Shown here: positions 1 through 5,830 of the stretch, in pieces
How the letters are laid out: every line of letters begins with the position of its first letter
Numbering within the stretch: position 1 is the stretch's first letter
From: JBEKHI01 sp050012355
GTDB lineage: Bacteria > Actinomycetota > Actinomycetes > Streptosporangiales > Streptosporangiaceae
Assembly: GCA_050012355.1 (NCBI GenBank)
Contig: JBEKHI010000345.1
Coordinates: 1 to 8,998, forward strand
DNA length: 8,998 nt
Direction of reading: 5' to 3'
Program-made: the position numbers and the translations under genes
Notes under the pieces: model-generated
Database searches by the model: none
The model's input: the letters and a program-made list of their open reading frames with translations, nothing else
What the model was told of the DNA's origin: nothing

Positions 1-1
1 G

Positions 2-274
2 CTGTCCTCTTTGCTGAGCAAGCCCCCGGGTCGGCCCGCGGGCCTGCCTCTTCCCGCGCCGGCCGCGGGCGGCGTGGGTGATGATTCGGATTCGTCCTTC
101 GCGGACTGGATGTCCGAGGTGCTGCGACGTGAGGGCATGACGATGGAGGCCGCCGCGCGTCAGCTCGGCGTCTCGGTGAAGACAGTCAGCCGCTGGGTAG
201 GCGGCGCCACCGAGCCGAGGCTGCGCGACCTGCGCCGCATCCGCGAGCTCTTCGGCGACATGCCCTTCCCCTAA
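2..274 (+). CDS. Small helix-turn-helix (XRE-like) DNA-binding protein, probably 5'-partial
   Basis: The frame is open to the left edge, so the true start may lie outside the window; in-frame candidates inside are TTG at 11, GTG at 74 and ATG at 110, none with a visible ribosome binding site. Counting from TTG 11, the last ~45 residues form a compact helix-turn-helix: the segment MEAAARQLGVSVKTVSRWV, followed by GGATEPRLRDLRRI, is the pattern of a lambda-repressor/XRE-like domain in which a conditional helix (AARQLGVS) is followed by a recognition helix (KTVSRWV). The N-terminal ~30 residues are Pro/Gly/Ala-rich and probably disordered. It ends 22 nt before the long palindrome at 297-350. A DNA-binding role is inferred from the domain; its target is unknown. 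It could act as a stand-alone regulator or as the C-terminal part of something larger. Confidence 0.6.
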   Translation: MSSLLSKPPGRPAGLPLPAPAAGGVGDDSDSSFADWMSEVLRREGMTMEAAARQLGVSVKTVSRWVGGATEPRLRDLRRIRELFGDMPFP

Positions 275-296
275 CGCCTCTTCCGCGCTAGGCGAC

Positions 297-350
297 CCCA
301 TCGATGTCCCATCGCTAGCGTGATAGCGCCAGCGGTGGGACATCCATGGG
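297..350. repeat. 54-nt imperfect palindrome, copy 1 of a dispersed stem-loop element
   Basis: Two 24-nt arms (297-320 and 327-350) flank the 6-nt loop TGATAG. 21 of 24 arm positions are Watson-Crick paired; the three non-matching pairs are C/C, T/G and A/C. The outer part of the left arm contains CCATCGATGTCCCA and the inner part CGCTAGCG; the right arm mirrors these as CGCCAGCG and GGGACATCCATGG. A second copy, 44/54 identical, lies at 7172-7225. This copy is 22 nt after the stop of the helix-turn-helix gene, so it could also act as a transcription terminator, although there is no T-run after it. Confidence 0.8.
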
Positions 351-401
351 AGCCGGTGCCACTCTCGCGCCGCCGCGGCTATCCTCCGGGTTCCTGGCGA
401 C

Positions 402-435
402 GGACACTTGTGGAAGGCTGGGATGGACAGTTGTG
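402..435. repeat. Direct repeat GGACA(C/G)TTGTG upstream of yceI
   Basis: GGACACTTGTG (402-412) and GGACAGTTGTG (425-435) match at 10 of 11 positions, with start-to-start distance 23 nt. The second copy overlaps the candidate -35 box of the yceI promoter. The placement suggests paired regulator binding sites, but it may be chance in a short gap. Confidence 0.35.
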
Positions 436-458
436 TCCCGATCGTTTAGCGTGAGCGA
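424..458 (+). promoter_or_regulatory. Candidate leaderless promoter of yceI
   Basis: TGGACA (424-429, one mismatch to TTGACA) is separated by exactly 17 nt from TAGCGT (447-452, TANNNT form of an actinobacterial -10). The ATG of yceI follows the -10 box after 6 nt, so transcription would begin at or next to the start codon. No Shine-Dalgarno is present, which fits a leaderless mRNA. Confidence 0.45.
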
Positions 459-998
459 ATGACCGTCGGCCCCGGTACGTACGAGCTCAGCCCGGCCAAC
501 GGCCGGGTCGGGATCAGGACGGCCCGGGTCGGGATCGCGGCGCGAGCCGGCCATGACCTGCTGCTCGAGGTGACCAGGTGGCAAGCGCGGGCCGAGGTAC
601 CCGAGACCGGCGGCTTGGCCTCGGCCACCATCACCGCCGAGCTGGACTTCGGCTCGCTGGCGGTCCGCGAAGGAACCGGGGGCGCCCGTCCGCTCACCGC
701 CTCCGACCGCGCGGACATCGAGAAGACAACGCGTAAGGTCCTGGGCGACGGAACCGCCACCTTCAGCTCCACCCGCGTCGTGCCGTCGAACGTCGGCGGC
801 GCCATCGAGGGCACGGTCACCTTCCGCGGTAAGACCCAGCCGGTGCGTCTACAGGTAAGTGAGCCGTCCCCCGGCCACTTCCGGGGCACCGCCACCGTGC
901 AGCAGACCGGATTCGGAATCACCCCGTACGCGGGCTTCTTCGGCGCGCTCAAAGTCCGCGACGAGGTAACCCTCGAGTTCGACCTGCACCTCGCGTAA
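459..998 (+). CDS. YceI-family lipid-binding-like protein
   Basis: This 179-residue protein has the layout of YceI domains (about 170-190 residues): an N-terminal TYELSPANGRVGIRT strand, GHDLLLEVTRWQA at about 30-42, an ITAELDFGSLAV strand, a DIEKTTRKVLG helix (~76-86) and the C-terminal FGITPYAGFFGALKVRDEVTLEFDLHL. YceI proteins form a lipocalin-like beta barrel that binds isoprenoid-type or other amphiphilic ligands; the ligand here is unknown. E. coli YceI is periplasmic, but no signal peptide is visible here, so a cytoplasmic location is inferred. The ATG at 459 is chosen because the fold begins at once and a good promoter ends just before it. An upstream GTG at 452 hits TGA after three codons. 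The gene converges on pncB with a 25-nt gap. Confidence 0.85.
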   Translation: MTVGPGTYELSPANGRVGIRTARVGIAARAGHDLLLEVTRWQARAEVPETGGLASATITAELDFGSLAVREGTGGARPLTASDRADIEKTTRKVLGDGTATFSSTRVVPSNVGGAIEGTVTFRGKTQPVRLQVSEPSPGHFRGTATVQQTGFGITPYAGFFGALKVRDEVTLEFDLHLA

Positions 999-1023
999 CC
1001 GCGGCCCTACTAACCAGCATCGC

Positions 1024-2373
1024 TCACTCGCTTTCGGCGCCGTTTGGCGTGAAGACCGTCGGGATCGCGGGGTAGCCGCGGGACAACTGCAGCGCGTACC
1101 CGGGAAGCTCAGCGGTCGCGGAACGGTGCCGCGCCCGCGCGGTCTCCACATCCGAGTACTCGAGCACCGAACCCGAGCGGATCAGCGGCACGAGCAGTCC
1201 CCGGTCGTTCGGCGGGATCTCCGGCGGCAGGGTGCTGACGATCTCCGCCTGCGCGACCCCGCTATCGGACCGGCGGCGCACCGCCCACTTCCGCCCACCG
1301 CGACCGGGCTTGCCCACCGAGCGCTTGGCAACCGGTGACATGCCGCCGGACGGGTTGGACCTGGCGACCAGCTTGTAAACCAGCGCGGCGGTCGGCGCGC
1401 CGGAACCGGTGACTAGCGACGTGCCAACCCCGTAGCCGTCAACCGGGGCGGCGGCCAGCGCTGCGATCGAGTACTCGTCGAGATCCCCGGTGACGATGAT
1501 CCGGGTCGAGGTGGCCCCTAGCGAGTCAAGCTCGCCGCGCACCGACCGGGCAAGCGCGGGCAGGTCTCCGCTGTCAATACGGACCGCGCCGAGCGACGGC
1601 CCGGCGACCGATACCGCGGTGCGCACCGCGCGAGGCACGTCGTAGGTGTCGACGAGCAGCGTCGTGCTCGCGCCGAGCGAGCTGACCTGCGCGTCGAAGG
1701 CGTCGCGTTCGCTGTCGTGCGCGAGGGTGAACGCGTGCGCGCTTGTCCCGGTGGACGGCACGCCGTACATCCGGCGCGCCGCCAGATTCGAGGTAGCGGT
1801 GAACCCGGCCACATACGCGGCGCGGGCGGCGGCGACCGCGGCCCACTCGTGAGTGCGCCGCGAGCCCATCTCGATCAGCGGACGACCGCCCGCGGCGGTG
1901 ACCATCCGGGACGCCGCCGACGCGATGGCGCAGTCATGGTTGAGTATCGACAGGATCACAGTTTCCAGCACAACCGCCTCGGCGAACGTGCCTTCCACCA
2001 CCATGATGGGGGACCCGGGGAAGTAACAGTCGCCCTCCGCGTATCCCCATACATCTCCCGTGAAACTGTATTCTGAGAGGTAACGGAGCGTGGTCTCGTC
2101 CACGATGCCGCCATCGGAGAGGAAGGTGAGGTCCGATGGGCCGAACCGGAAGCGCTCGATGGCATCCAGTACCCGTCCGGTGCCTGCGACCACCCCGTAT
2201 CGCCTGCCATGCGGTAGGTGGCGGGCGAACACTTCGAATACCGCCCTGCGCTCCGCCGCGCCGCTGTGCAGAGCAGCTTGCAACATGGTCAGCTCGTAGT
2301 GGTCGGTCAGCAGTGCCGTGCCGCCGGATTCGCCGCCGGGGGCAGTGTTCAGGGGATGCGTCACAGGTGACAC
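1024..2373 (-). CDS. pncB: Nicotinate phosphoribosyltransferase
   Basis: The enzyme makes nicotinate mononucleotide from nicotinate and PRPP with ATP hydrolysis, the Preiss-Handler salvage route to NAD, in the cytosol. At 449 residues it matches actinobacterial PncB (mycobacterial PncB1 is about 448). Visible motifs are the N-terminal LLTDHYELTML (~21-31), EMGSRRTHE (~168-176), GTSAHAF (~209-215) with H213 as the likely autophosphorylated histidine, RIDSGDL (~265-271) in the phosphate-binding region, and GYGVGTSL (~313-320). The C-terminal domain carries the RGGRKWAVRR segment. The start is GTG at 2373; GTG at 2364 (three codons in) is an alternative and sits at a better distance from TAATAC (2380-2375 on the minus strand). 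It is divergent from clpS and convergent with yceI, as pncB1 is next to clpS in mycobacteria. Confidence 0.95.
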   Translation of the reverse strand: MSPVTHPLNTAPGGESGGTALLTDHYELTMLQAALHSGAAERRAVFEVFARHLPHGRRYGVVAGTGRVLDAIERFRFGPSDLTFLSDGGIVDETTLRYLSEYSFTGDVWGYAEGDCYFPGSPIMVVEGTFAEAVVLETVILSILNHDCAIASAASRMVTAAGGRPLIEMGSRRTHEWAAVAAARAAYVAGFTATSNLAARRMYGVPSTGTSAHAFTLAHDSERDAFDAQVSSLGASTTLLVDTYDVPRAVRTAVSVAGPSLGAVRIDSGDLPALARSVRGELDSLGATSTRIIVTGDLDEYSIAALAAAPVDGYGVGTSLVTGSGAPTAALVYKLVARSNPSGGMSPVAKRSVGKPGRGGRKWAVRRRSDSGVAQAEIVSTLPPEIPPNDRGLLVPLIRSGSVLEYSDVETARARHRSATAELPGYALQLSRGYPAIPTVFTPNGAESE

Positions 2374-2448
2374 AGTATTACCCCAGGGGACAGCATCACC
2401 TGGGGGAACGGCCCCCTGGCAGCGCAGCGGTGAGGGAGGTGCTGGTTA
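2360..2448. promoter_or_regulatory. Divergent pncB/clpS control region with overlapping inverted repeats
   Basis: On the minus strand TAATAC (2380-2375) is a good -10 box for pncB, giving a transcript that starts at or near the gene start. GTCAC-AG-GTGAC (2360-2371) is a small palindrome covering the pncB start. On the clpS side CCCCAGG (2381-2387) can pair with CCTGGGG (2399-2405), while GGGGG (2402-2406) can instead pair with CCCCC (2412-2416) and CCAGGGG (2383-2389) with CCCCTGG (2413-2419). These pairings exclude one another. The clpS -10 is not clear. Confidence 0.4.
2432..2440 (+). promoter_or_regulatory. Strong Shine-Dalgarno of clpS
   Basis: GAGGGAGGT ends 8 nt before the ATG at 2449, fixing the clpS start. 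It is the best ribosome binding site in the window; many neighbouring genes lack one. Confidence 0.75.
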
Positions 2449-2736
2449 ATGAGCGTGGCACCCGCTGAGGTCGAAGCCCCTCGATCCGAGGACGAGGCGG
2501 TACCCGACAAGCCGTGGGTGACTATCGTATGGAATGACCCCATTAACCTGATGGACTACGTTACGTACGTTTTCCAGCATGTTTTCGGGTACGCCAAGCC
2601 CAAGGCCGAGCGGCTCATGCTCGACGTCCACCAGAAAGGCAAGGCGATTGTCGCCTCCGGCACCCGTGAGTCGATGGAGCACAACGTCGAGGTACTACAT
2701 GGTTACGGTTTGTGGGCGACCGTAGCTCAGGATTAA
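2449..2736 (+). CDS. clpS: ATP-dependent Clp protease adaptor ClpS
   Basis: ClpS binds the N-domain of the Clp ATPase and delivers proteins with destabilising N-terminal residues (N-degrons) for degradation. The protein is 95 residues, normal for the family: a flexible, acidic N-terminal tail (1-22) followed by the alpha/beta ClpS core. Family signatures are WVTIVWNDPINLMDYV (23-38, with the NDP turn at 29-31 and M35 near the degron pocket), VFQHVFGYAKPKAERLMLDVH (41-61, with the conserved H61), GKAIVASGTRE (64-74) and the C-terminal YGLWATV strand. It is the first gene of the + strand cluster; the next gene starts 5 nt after its stop, so co-transcription is likely. The same clpS-DUF2017 pairing occurs in mycobacteria (Rv1331-Rv1332). 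Confidence 0.95.
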   Translation: MSVAPAEVEAPRSEDEAVPDKPWVTIVWNDPINLMDYVTYVFQHVFGYAKPKAERLMLDVHQKGKAIVASGTRESMEHNVEVLHGYGLWATVAQD

Positions 2737-2741
2737 TCAAT

Positions 2742-3296
2742 ATGGAGATCTTCCGTCCAACCCGGGACGGCGGCGCCGCCGCCCGGATCGACGCCGCCGA
2801 GGCGGTACTGCTGCGCGACCTGATTAGCCAGGTGATGGGCATGATCATCGGCGACCGGGTGCCGCGTCCCAAGCGGGAGAGCGCCGAGGATGCCCTGGCG
2901 GACATCTTCGACCCGGATGTATCGGTCGAGATACCGGAAGACCCGGTACTTGCCCGGTTGCTGCCGGACGCGTACCCCGACGATCCTGACGCCGCCAAGG
3001 AGTTCCGCCGGTACACGGAGTCCTCGCTGCGCGACACCAAGCGGGAGTCAGCGCAGATCCTGCTGGACACGCTTCCCACCCGCGGCGGGAAGATCAAGCT
3101 GTCGGGCGATCAGGCCCGGGCGTGGCTGCGGGCGCTCAACGACGTGCGGCTGACCTTCGGTACCCGGCTGAACGTCACCGAGGACTACGAGGACCAGCTC
3201 GCCGGACTCAATCCCGAGGACCCCGCGGCCGCCGCCTTCGAGGTCTACGGCTGGCTCGGTGCCGTCCAGTCCTCGCTGGTCCAGGCCCTGATGTAA
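2742..3296 (+). CDS. DUF2017 family protein of unknown function
   Basis: A 184-residue protein matching the conserved actinobacterial gene downstream of clpS (Rv1332-like, DUF2017). It begins MEIFRPTRDGGAAARI, continues with the helical EAVLLRDLISQVMGMI segment, an acidic stretch around 45-85 (DIFDPDVSVEIPEDP, YPDDPDAAKEFRR), and ends in a helical tail (FEVYGWLGAVQSSLVQALM). No signal peptide, membrane segment, metal-binding motif or catalytic motif is visible; it is probably a soluble, mostly helical cytoplasmic protein. The ATG at 2742 is chosen over the in-frame GTG at 2712 because it has AGGA at 2729-2732 at 9-nt spacing and avoids a 25-nt overlap with clpS. Its fixed place between clpS and mec suggests a link to proteolysis or cysteine metabolism, but this is not proven. 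Confidence 0.85.
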   Translation: MEIFRPTRDGGAAARIDAAEAVLLRDLISQVMGMIIGDRVPRPKRESAEDALADIFDPDVSVEIPEDPVLARLLPDAYPDDPDAAKEFRRYTESSLRDTKRESAQILLDTLPTRGGKIKLSGDQARAWLRALNDVRLTFGTRLNVTEDYEDQLAGLNPEDPAAAAFEVYGWLGAVQSSLVQALM

Positions 3297-3307
3297 TCTC
3301 ACCGATC

Positions 3308-3721
3308 ATGCTGACGATCTCCCGCGAGCTGTACGAGAAAATCGTCGCCCACGCCCGCGCCGACCACCCAGACGAGGCCTGCGGCGTGGTGGCGGGCCCG
3401 CTGGGCTCAGACCGCCCGCAGCGGTTCATCCCGATGATCAACGCGGAGCGCTCGCCGACGTTCTACCGCTTCGACTCGGCCGAGCAGCTCAAGGTATGGC
3501 GCGGCATGGACGATCGCGACGAAGAGCCGGTGGTGATCTATCACTCACACACCGCGACCGAGGCGTATCCGTCCAGGACCGATATCTCGTACGCGAGCGA
3601 GCCGAACGCTCACTACGTACTTGTATCAACAAGAGATGACCATAACGCCGAGTTCCGGTCTTACCGGATCATCGATGCCCAGGTCACCGAGGAAACGGTC
3701 GAGATCCTCGCGGCCCAGTAG
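3308..3721 (+). CDS. mec: Mec-type JAMM/M67 metallopeptidase (CysO-cysteine hydrolase)
   Basis: Mec is a zinc-dependent JAMM (MPN+) peptidase that cuts cysteine off the C-terminus of the carrier CysO, the last step of the CysO/CysM cysteine pathway. The 137-residue protein carries the complete JAMM set: E23 in DEACGVVAG, and H79-S-H81 followed by seven residues, then S89 and D92 (HSHTATEAYPSRTD). Both histidines and D92 would bind zinc and E23 would act as general base. The frame is open far upstream, but ATG 3308 is chosen because the family fold starts at MLTISRELYEKI and it follows the DUF2017 stop after 11 nt. No clear Shine-Dalgarno is present. The product acts in the cytosol together with the two genes that follow. 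Confidence 0.92.
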   Translation: MLTISRELYEKIVAHARADHPDEACGVVAGPLGSDRPQRFIPMINAERSPTFYRFDSAEQLKVWRGMDDRDEEPVVIYHSHTATEAYPSRTDISYASEPNAHYVLVSTRDDHNAEFRSYRIIDAQVTEETVEILAAQ

Positions 3722-3755
3722 TCTCCCGGGGGACGCCTCCCGTACCCACGGAATA

Positions 3756-3773
3756 GATAGGGAAAGCCCTATC
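3756..3773. promoter_or_regulatory. Inverted repeat GATAGGG-AAAG-CCCTATC, operator candidate before cysO
   Basis: A perfect 7-bp inverted repeat with a 4-nt centre lies 44 nt before the cysO start, in the 96-nt gap between mec and cysO, the only sizeable gap in an otherwise tight cluster. TATCGT (3770-3775), a TANNNT-type -10 candidate, overlaps its right arm, so a bound regulator could block a promoter for cysO-cysM. It could also act as a short RNA hairpin; there is no T-run after it. The regulator is unknown. Confidence 0.45.
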
Positions 3774-3804
3774 GTTGCCACCATCGGCACGCGGTAATCA
3801 CGAC

Positions 3805-3809
3805 AGGAG
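3805..3809 (+). promoter_or_regulatory. Shine-Dalgarno of cysO
   Basis: AGGAG ends 8 nt before ATG 3818. This selects ATG 3818 over the in-frame TTG at 3812, which would lie only 2 nt from the ribosome binding site. Confidence 0.7.
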
Positions 3810-3817
3810 CGTTGTTC

Positions 3818-4090
3818 ATGGCCATAGAGGTTCGCATCCCGACGATCTTGCGCACGCACACGTCTGGCGAGAAGGTTGTCGAGGGCGACGGATCGACCCT
3901 CGGCGAGCTGCTCGTGGACCTAGAGACCAGGCACAACGGCCTGCAGGCGCGGCTGATTGACGACGGCAAGCTGCGCCGTTTTGTCAACGTGTACTTGAAC
4001 GACGAGGATGTCCGCTTCCTGTCCGGGCTGGACACGCCCGTCAAGGACGGCGACACGGTCACCATCCTTCCCGCCGTAGCCGGCGGCTGA
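3818..4090 (+). CDS. cysO: Sulfur-carrier protein CysO (MoaD/ThiS family)
   Basis: CysO is a small ubiquitin-like carrier whose C-terminal Gly-Gly is turned into a thiocarboxylate and donates sulfur to CysM. The 90-residue product shows the MoaD/ThiS beta-grasp pattern: IEVRIPTILRTHTSGEKVVE strand region at the N-terminus, a helix STLGELLVDLETRH (27-40), FVNVYLNDEDVRFLSGLDTPVKDGD (55-79) and the diagnostic tail VTILPAVAGG ending exactly in the di-glycine. Because the Gly-Gly is already exposed, no processing is needed before adenylation. The E1-like activating and sulfur-transfer enzymes (MoeZ-type in mycobacteria) are not in this window. cysM starts 11 nt after the stop, so the two are almost surely co-transcribed. 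Confidence 0.95.
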   Translation: MAIEVRIPTILRTHTSGEKVVEGDGSTLGELLVDLETRHNGLQARLIDDGKLRRFVNVYLNDEDVRFLSGLDTPVKDGDTVTILPAVAGG

Positions 4091-4101
4091 CCCGCACGCC
4101 A

Positions 4102-5049
4102 ATGCGGTACGACTCGCTCCTCGACTCCCTGGGCGGTACCCCCCTTGTCGGGCTGCCCAGGTTGTCGCCCTCTCCGCAGGTAAGGCTGTGGGCGAAGCTC
4201 GAGGACAGGAACCCGACCGGGTCAGTTAAGGACCGAGCCGCGTTCTACATGGTGGCCCAGGCCGAGAAGGACGGGCTGCTGACCCCGGGATCGGTGATTC
4301 TCGAGCCGACGTCGGGTAACACCGGTATCTCGCTCGCGATGGTGGCGAAGCTCCGGGGCTATCACCTCATCGTGGTCATGCCGGAGAACACCAGCACCGA
4401 GCGTCGTGAGTTGCTCCAGATGTACGGGGCGGAGATCATCTACTCGCCGGCGGCCGGCGGGTCGAACGAGGCGGTGCGGGTCGCGAAGGGGATCGCGGCT
4501 GAGCACCCAGACTGGGTGATGCTCTACCAGTACGGCAATGAGGCGAACGCCCGGGCGCACTACGAGACCACCGGTCCGGAGATCCTGGCCGACCTGCCTG
4601 AGGTCACCCACTTCGTGGCGGGCCTCGGCACGACGGGAACGCTGATGGGGACCGGGCGTTACCTGCGCGAGCACCGGCCGGACGTGAAGATCGTCGCCGC
4701 CGAGCCGCGCTATGGCGAGCTCGTGTATGGGCTGCGCAACGTCGACGAGGGCTTCGTCCCCGAGCTTTACGACGAGTCCGTGCTCACCACCCGGTTCTCG
4801 GTCTCCTCGGCGGACGCGCTGCGCAGGACCCGTGAGCTGCTGAACGCGGAGGGCATCTTCGCGGGAATCTCGGCCGGGTGCGCGCTGCACGCGGGCATCT
4901 CCATCGCCGAGAAGACCGTCAGCTCGGGGAACCGAGCCGAGATCGTGGTCTTGGTCGCCGACGGCGGCTGGAAATATCTCTCGACTGGTGCCTACGCCGG
5001 CACTCTCGATGAGGCGGAGTCGCGGCTGGACGGTCAGCTCTGGGCTTAG
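4102..5049 (+). CDS. cysM: O-phosphoserine sulfhydrylase, CysO-dependent cysteine synthase
   Basis: This PLP enzyme makes cysteine on CysO from O-phosphoserine and CysO-thiocarboxylate. It has 315 residues, close to the mycobacterial CysM (about 323). Visible motifs: NPTGSVKDRAA with the PLP lysine K43; the substrate loop TSGNTG (70-75); the PLP phosphate loop GLGTTGT (174-180); and EPRYGELVYGLRNVDEGFVPELYD (201-224), the region that in M. tuberculosis CysM carries the arginine recognising phosphoserine, here probably R212. The C-terminal GWKYLSTGAYAG...GQLWA tail also matches CysM and not CysK. Its place straight after cysO supports the CysO-dependent role rather than an O-acetylserine enzyme. 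There is no clear Shine-Dalgarno before ATG 4102. It ends 29 nt before the next gene. Confidence 0.95.
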   Translation: MRYDSLLDSLGGTPLVGLPRLSPSPQVRLWAKLEDRNPTGSVKDRAAFYMVAQAEKDGLLTPGSVILEPTSGNTGISLAMVAKLRGYHLIVVMPENTSTERRELLQMYGAEIIYSPAAGGSNEAVRVAKGIAAEHPDWVMLYQYGNEANARAHYETTGPEILADLPEVTHFVAGLGTTGTLMGTGRYLREHRPDVKIVAAEPRYGELVYGLRNVDEGFVPELYDESVLTTRFSVSSADALRRTRELLNAEGIFAGISAGCALHAGISIAEKTVSSGNRAEIVVLVADGGWKYLSTGAYAGTLDEAESRLDGQLWA

Positions 5050-5066
5050 TCGCCCGCACGTTCCGG

Positions 5067-5078
5067 CACAATGGGGAC
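5067..5078 (+). promoter_or_regulatory. Possible -10 box for a leaderless transcript of the metallo-hydrolase gene
   Basis: CACAAT (5067-5072) ends 6 nt before ATG 5079, the spacing seen for leaderless starts. No convincing -35 box lies 17 nt upstream, so the call is weak. Readthrough from cysM is equally possible. Confidence 0.25.
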
Positions 5079-5825
5079 ATGCGGTTGACGGTGGTGGGGT
5101 GTGCGGGGAGCTTTCCTGGGCCGACGAGCCCGGCGTCGAGCTATCTGTTCGAGGCAGATGGCTTCCGTCTGGTCATCGACATGGGGAATGGCGCCCTGGG
5201 GGCGCTGCAGAAATACGCCGGGCTGTTCGACATCGACGCGATCTGCCTGAGCCATCTGCACGCGGACCATTGCAGCGACCTGTATTCGTATCAGGTCGCC
5301 CGGCAGATCGCCCCGGACGGGCCGAGACCGCCGATCCCGGTGTATGGCCCGGAGGGAACCAGGGAAAGGATCGCGATGATCCACGGCCCTGGCGACGGCG
5401 AGCCGACCGGAAGGTTCACGTTCGAGACCATGACACCGGGCATCCGCGAGATCGGCCCATTCAAGGTCACGACGGATTACGTGAATCACCCGGTCACGAC
5501 GTTTGGCTTCCGGATTGAACAGGGCGGACAGACGGTCACCTATTCCGCGGACACCGGCCCGTGCGACGAGCTGGTCCGCCTCGCGCGCGAGGCGGACGTG
5601 CTGTTGTCCGAGGCGTCGTTCCTGGACGGGCCGGAGCTGCCGAAGAACGTGCATCTGACCGCCACGCAAGCGGGCGAGCACGCGGCCCGCGCCGGGGTCG
5701 GGGAACTCGTGCTCACCCACCTGGTCGCGTGGAATGACCCGCAGCGTTCGGTTGGCGATGCGATCAGCGTCTACGACGGGACGGTGACCGCCGCTGAGGC
5801 GGGCATGGTGATCGAGGTAGGCTAG
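5079..5825 (+). CDS. Metallo-beta-lactamase-fold hydrolase, cAMP phosphodiesterase candidate (Rv1339-like)
   Basis: A 248-residue metallo-beta-lactamase-fold protein. The metal-binding motif is complete: LSHLHADH (57-64, with H59, H61, D63, H64); further ligands are likely the His in DYVNHPVTTFGF (~130), the Asp of YSADTG (~153) and the His of LTHL near the C-terminus (~211). The LSEASF and HLTATQAGEHAARAGV segments resemble the RNase Z/phosphodiesterase branch of the fold. The M. tuberculosis gene in the same position, Rv1339, has been reported as an atypical class II cyclic-AMP phosphodiesterase; transfer of that function here is inference from position and family. An RNase Z-like or other phosphodiester role is possible. 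The protein has no signal peptide and should be cytosolic. It lies between cysM (29-nt gap) and rph (5-nt gap). Confidence 0.82.
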   Translation: MRLTVVGCAGSFPGPTSPASSYLFEADGFRLVIDMGNGALGALQKYAGLFDIDAICLSHLHADHCSDLYSYQVARQIAPDGPRPPIPVYGPEGTRERIAMIHGPGDGEPTGRFTFETMTPGIREIGPFKVTTDYVNHPVTTFGFRIEQGGQTVTYSADTGPCDELVRLAREADVLLSEASFLDGPELPKNVHLTATQAGEHAARAGVGELVLTHLVAWNDPQRSVGDAISVYDGTVTAAEAGMVIEVG

Positions 5826-5830
5826 CCCGC
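5818..5830 (+). promoter_or_regulatory. Possible leaderless -10 box before rph
   Basis: TAGGCT (5818-5823, TANNNT) overlaps the stop of the upstream gene and is followed by exactly 7 nt and then ATG 5831. A -35 box is not evident. It would give rph-rdgB a promoter of their own. Confidence 0.3.

Noticed and set aside
3665..3685. CATCGATGCCCA inside mec resembling the end of the 54-nt palindrome
   Set aside because: The match needs a one-base gap, covers only 12 nt, has no second arm, and is explained by the codons of the mec protein (IIDAQ).
3721..3734. Short palindrome GTCTCCCGGGGGAC after mec
   Set aside because: It has one mismatched pair, no loop and no T-run; likely chance in GC-rich sequence.
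3775..3800. TTGCCA ... TAATCA as a cysO promoter
   Set aside because: The spacing is only 14 nt, too short for a normal sigma-70-type promoter.
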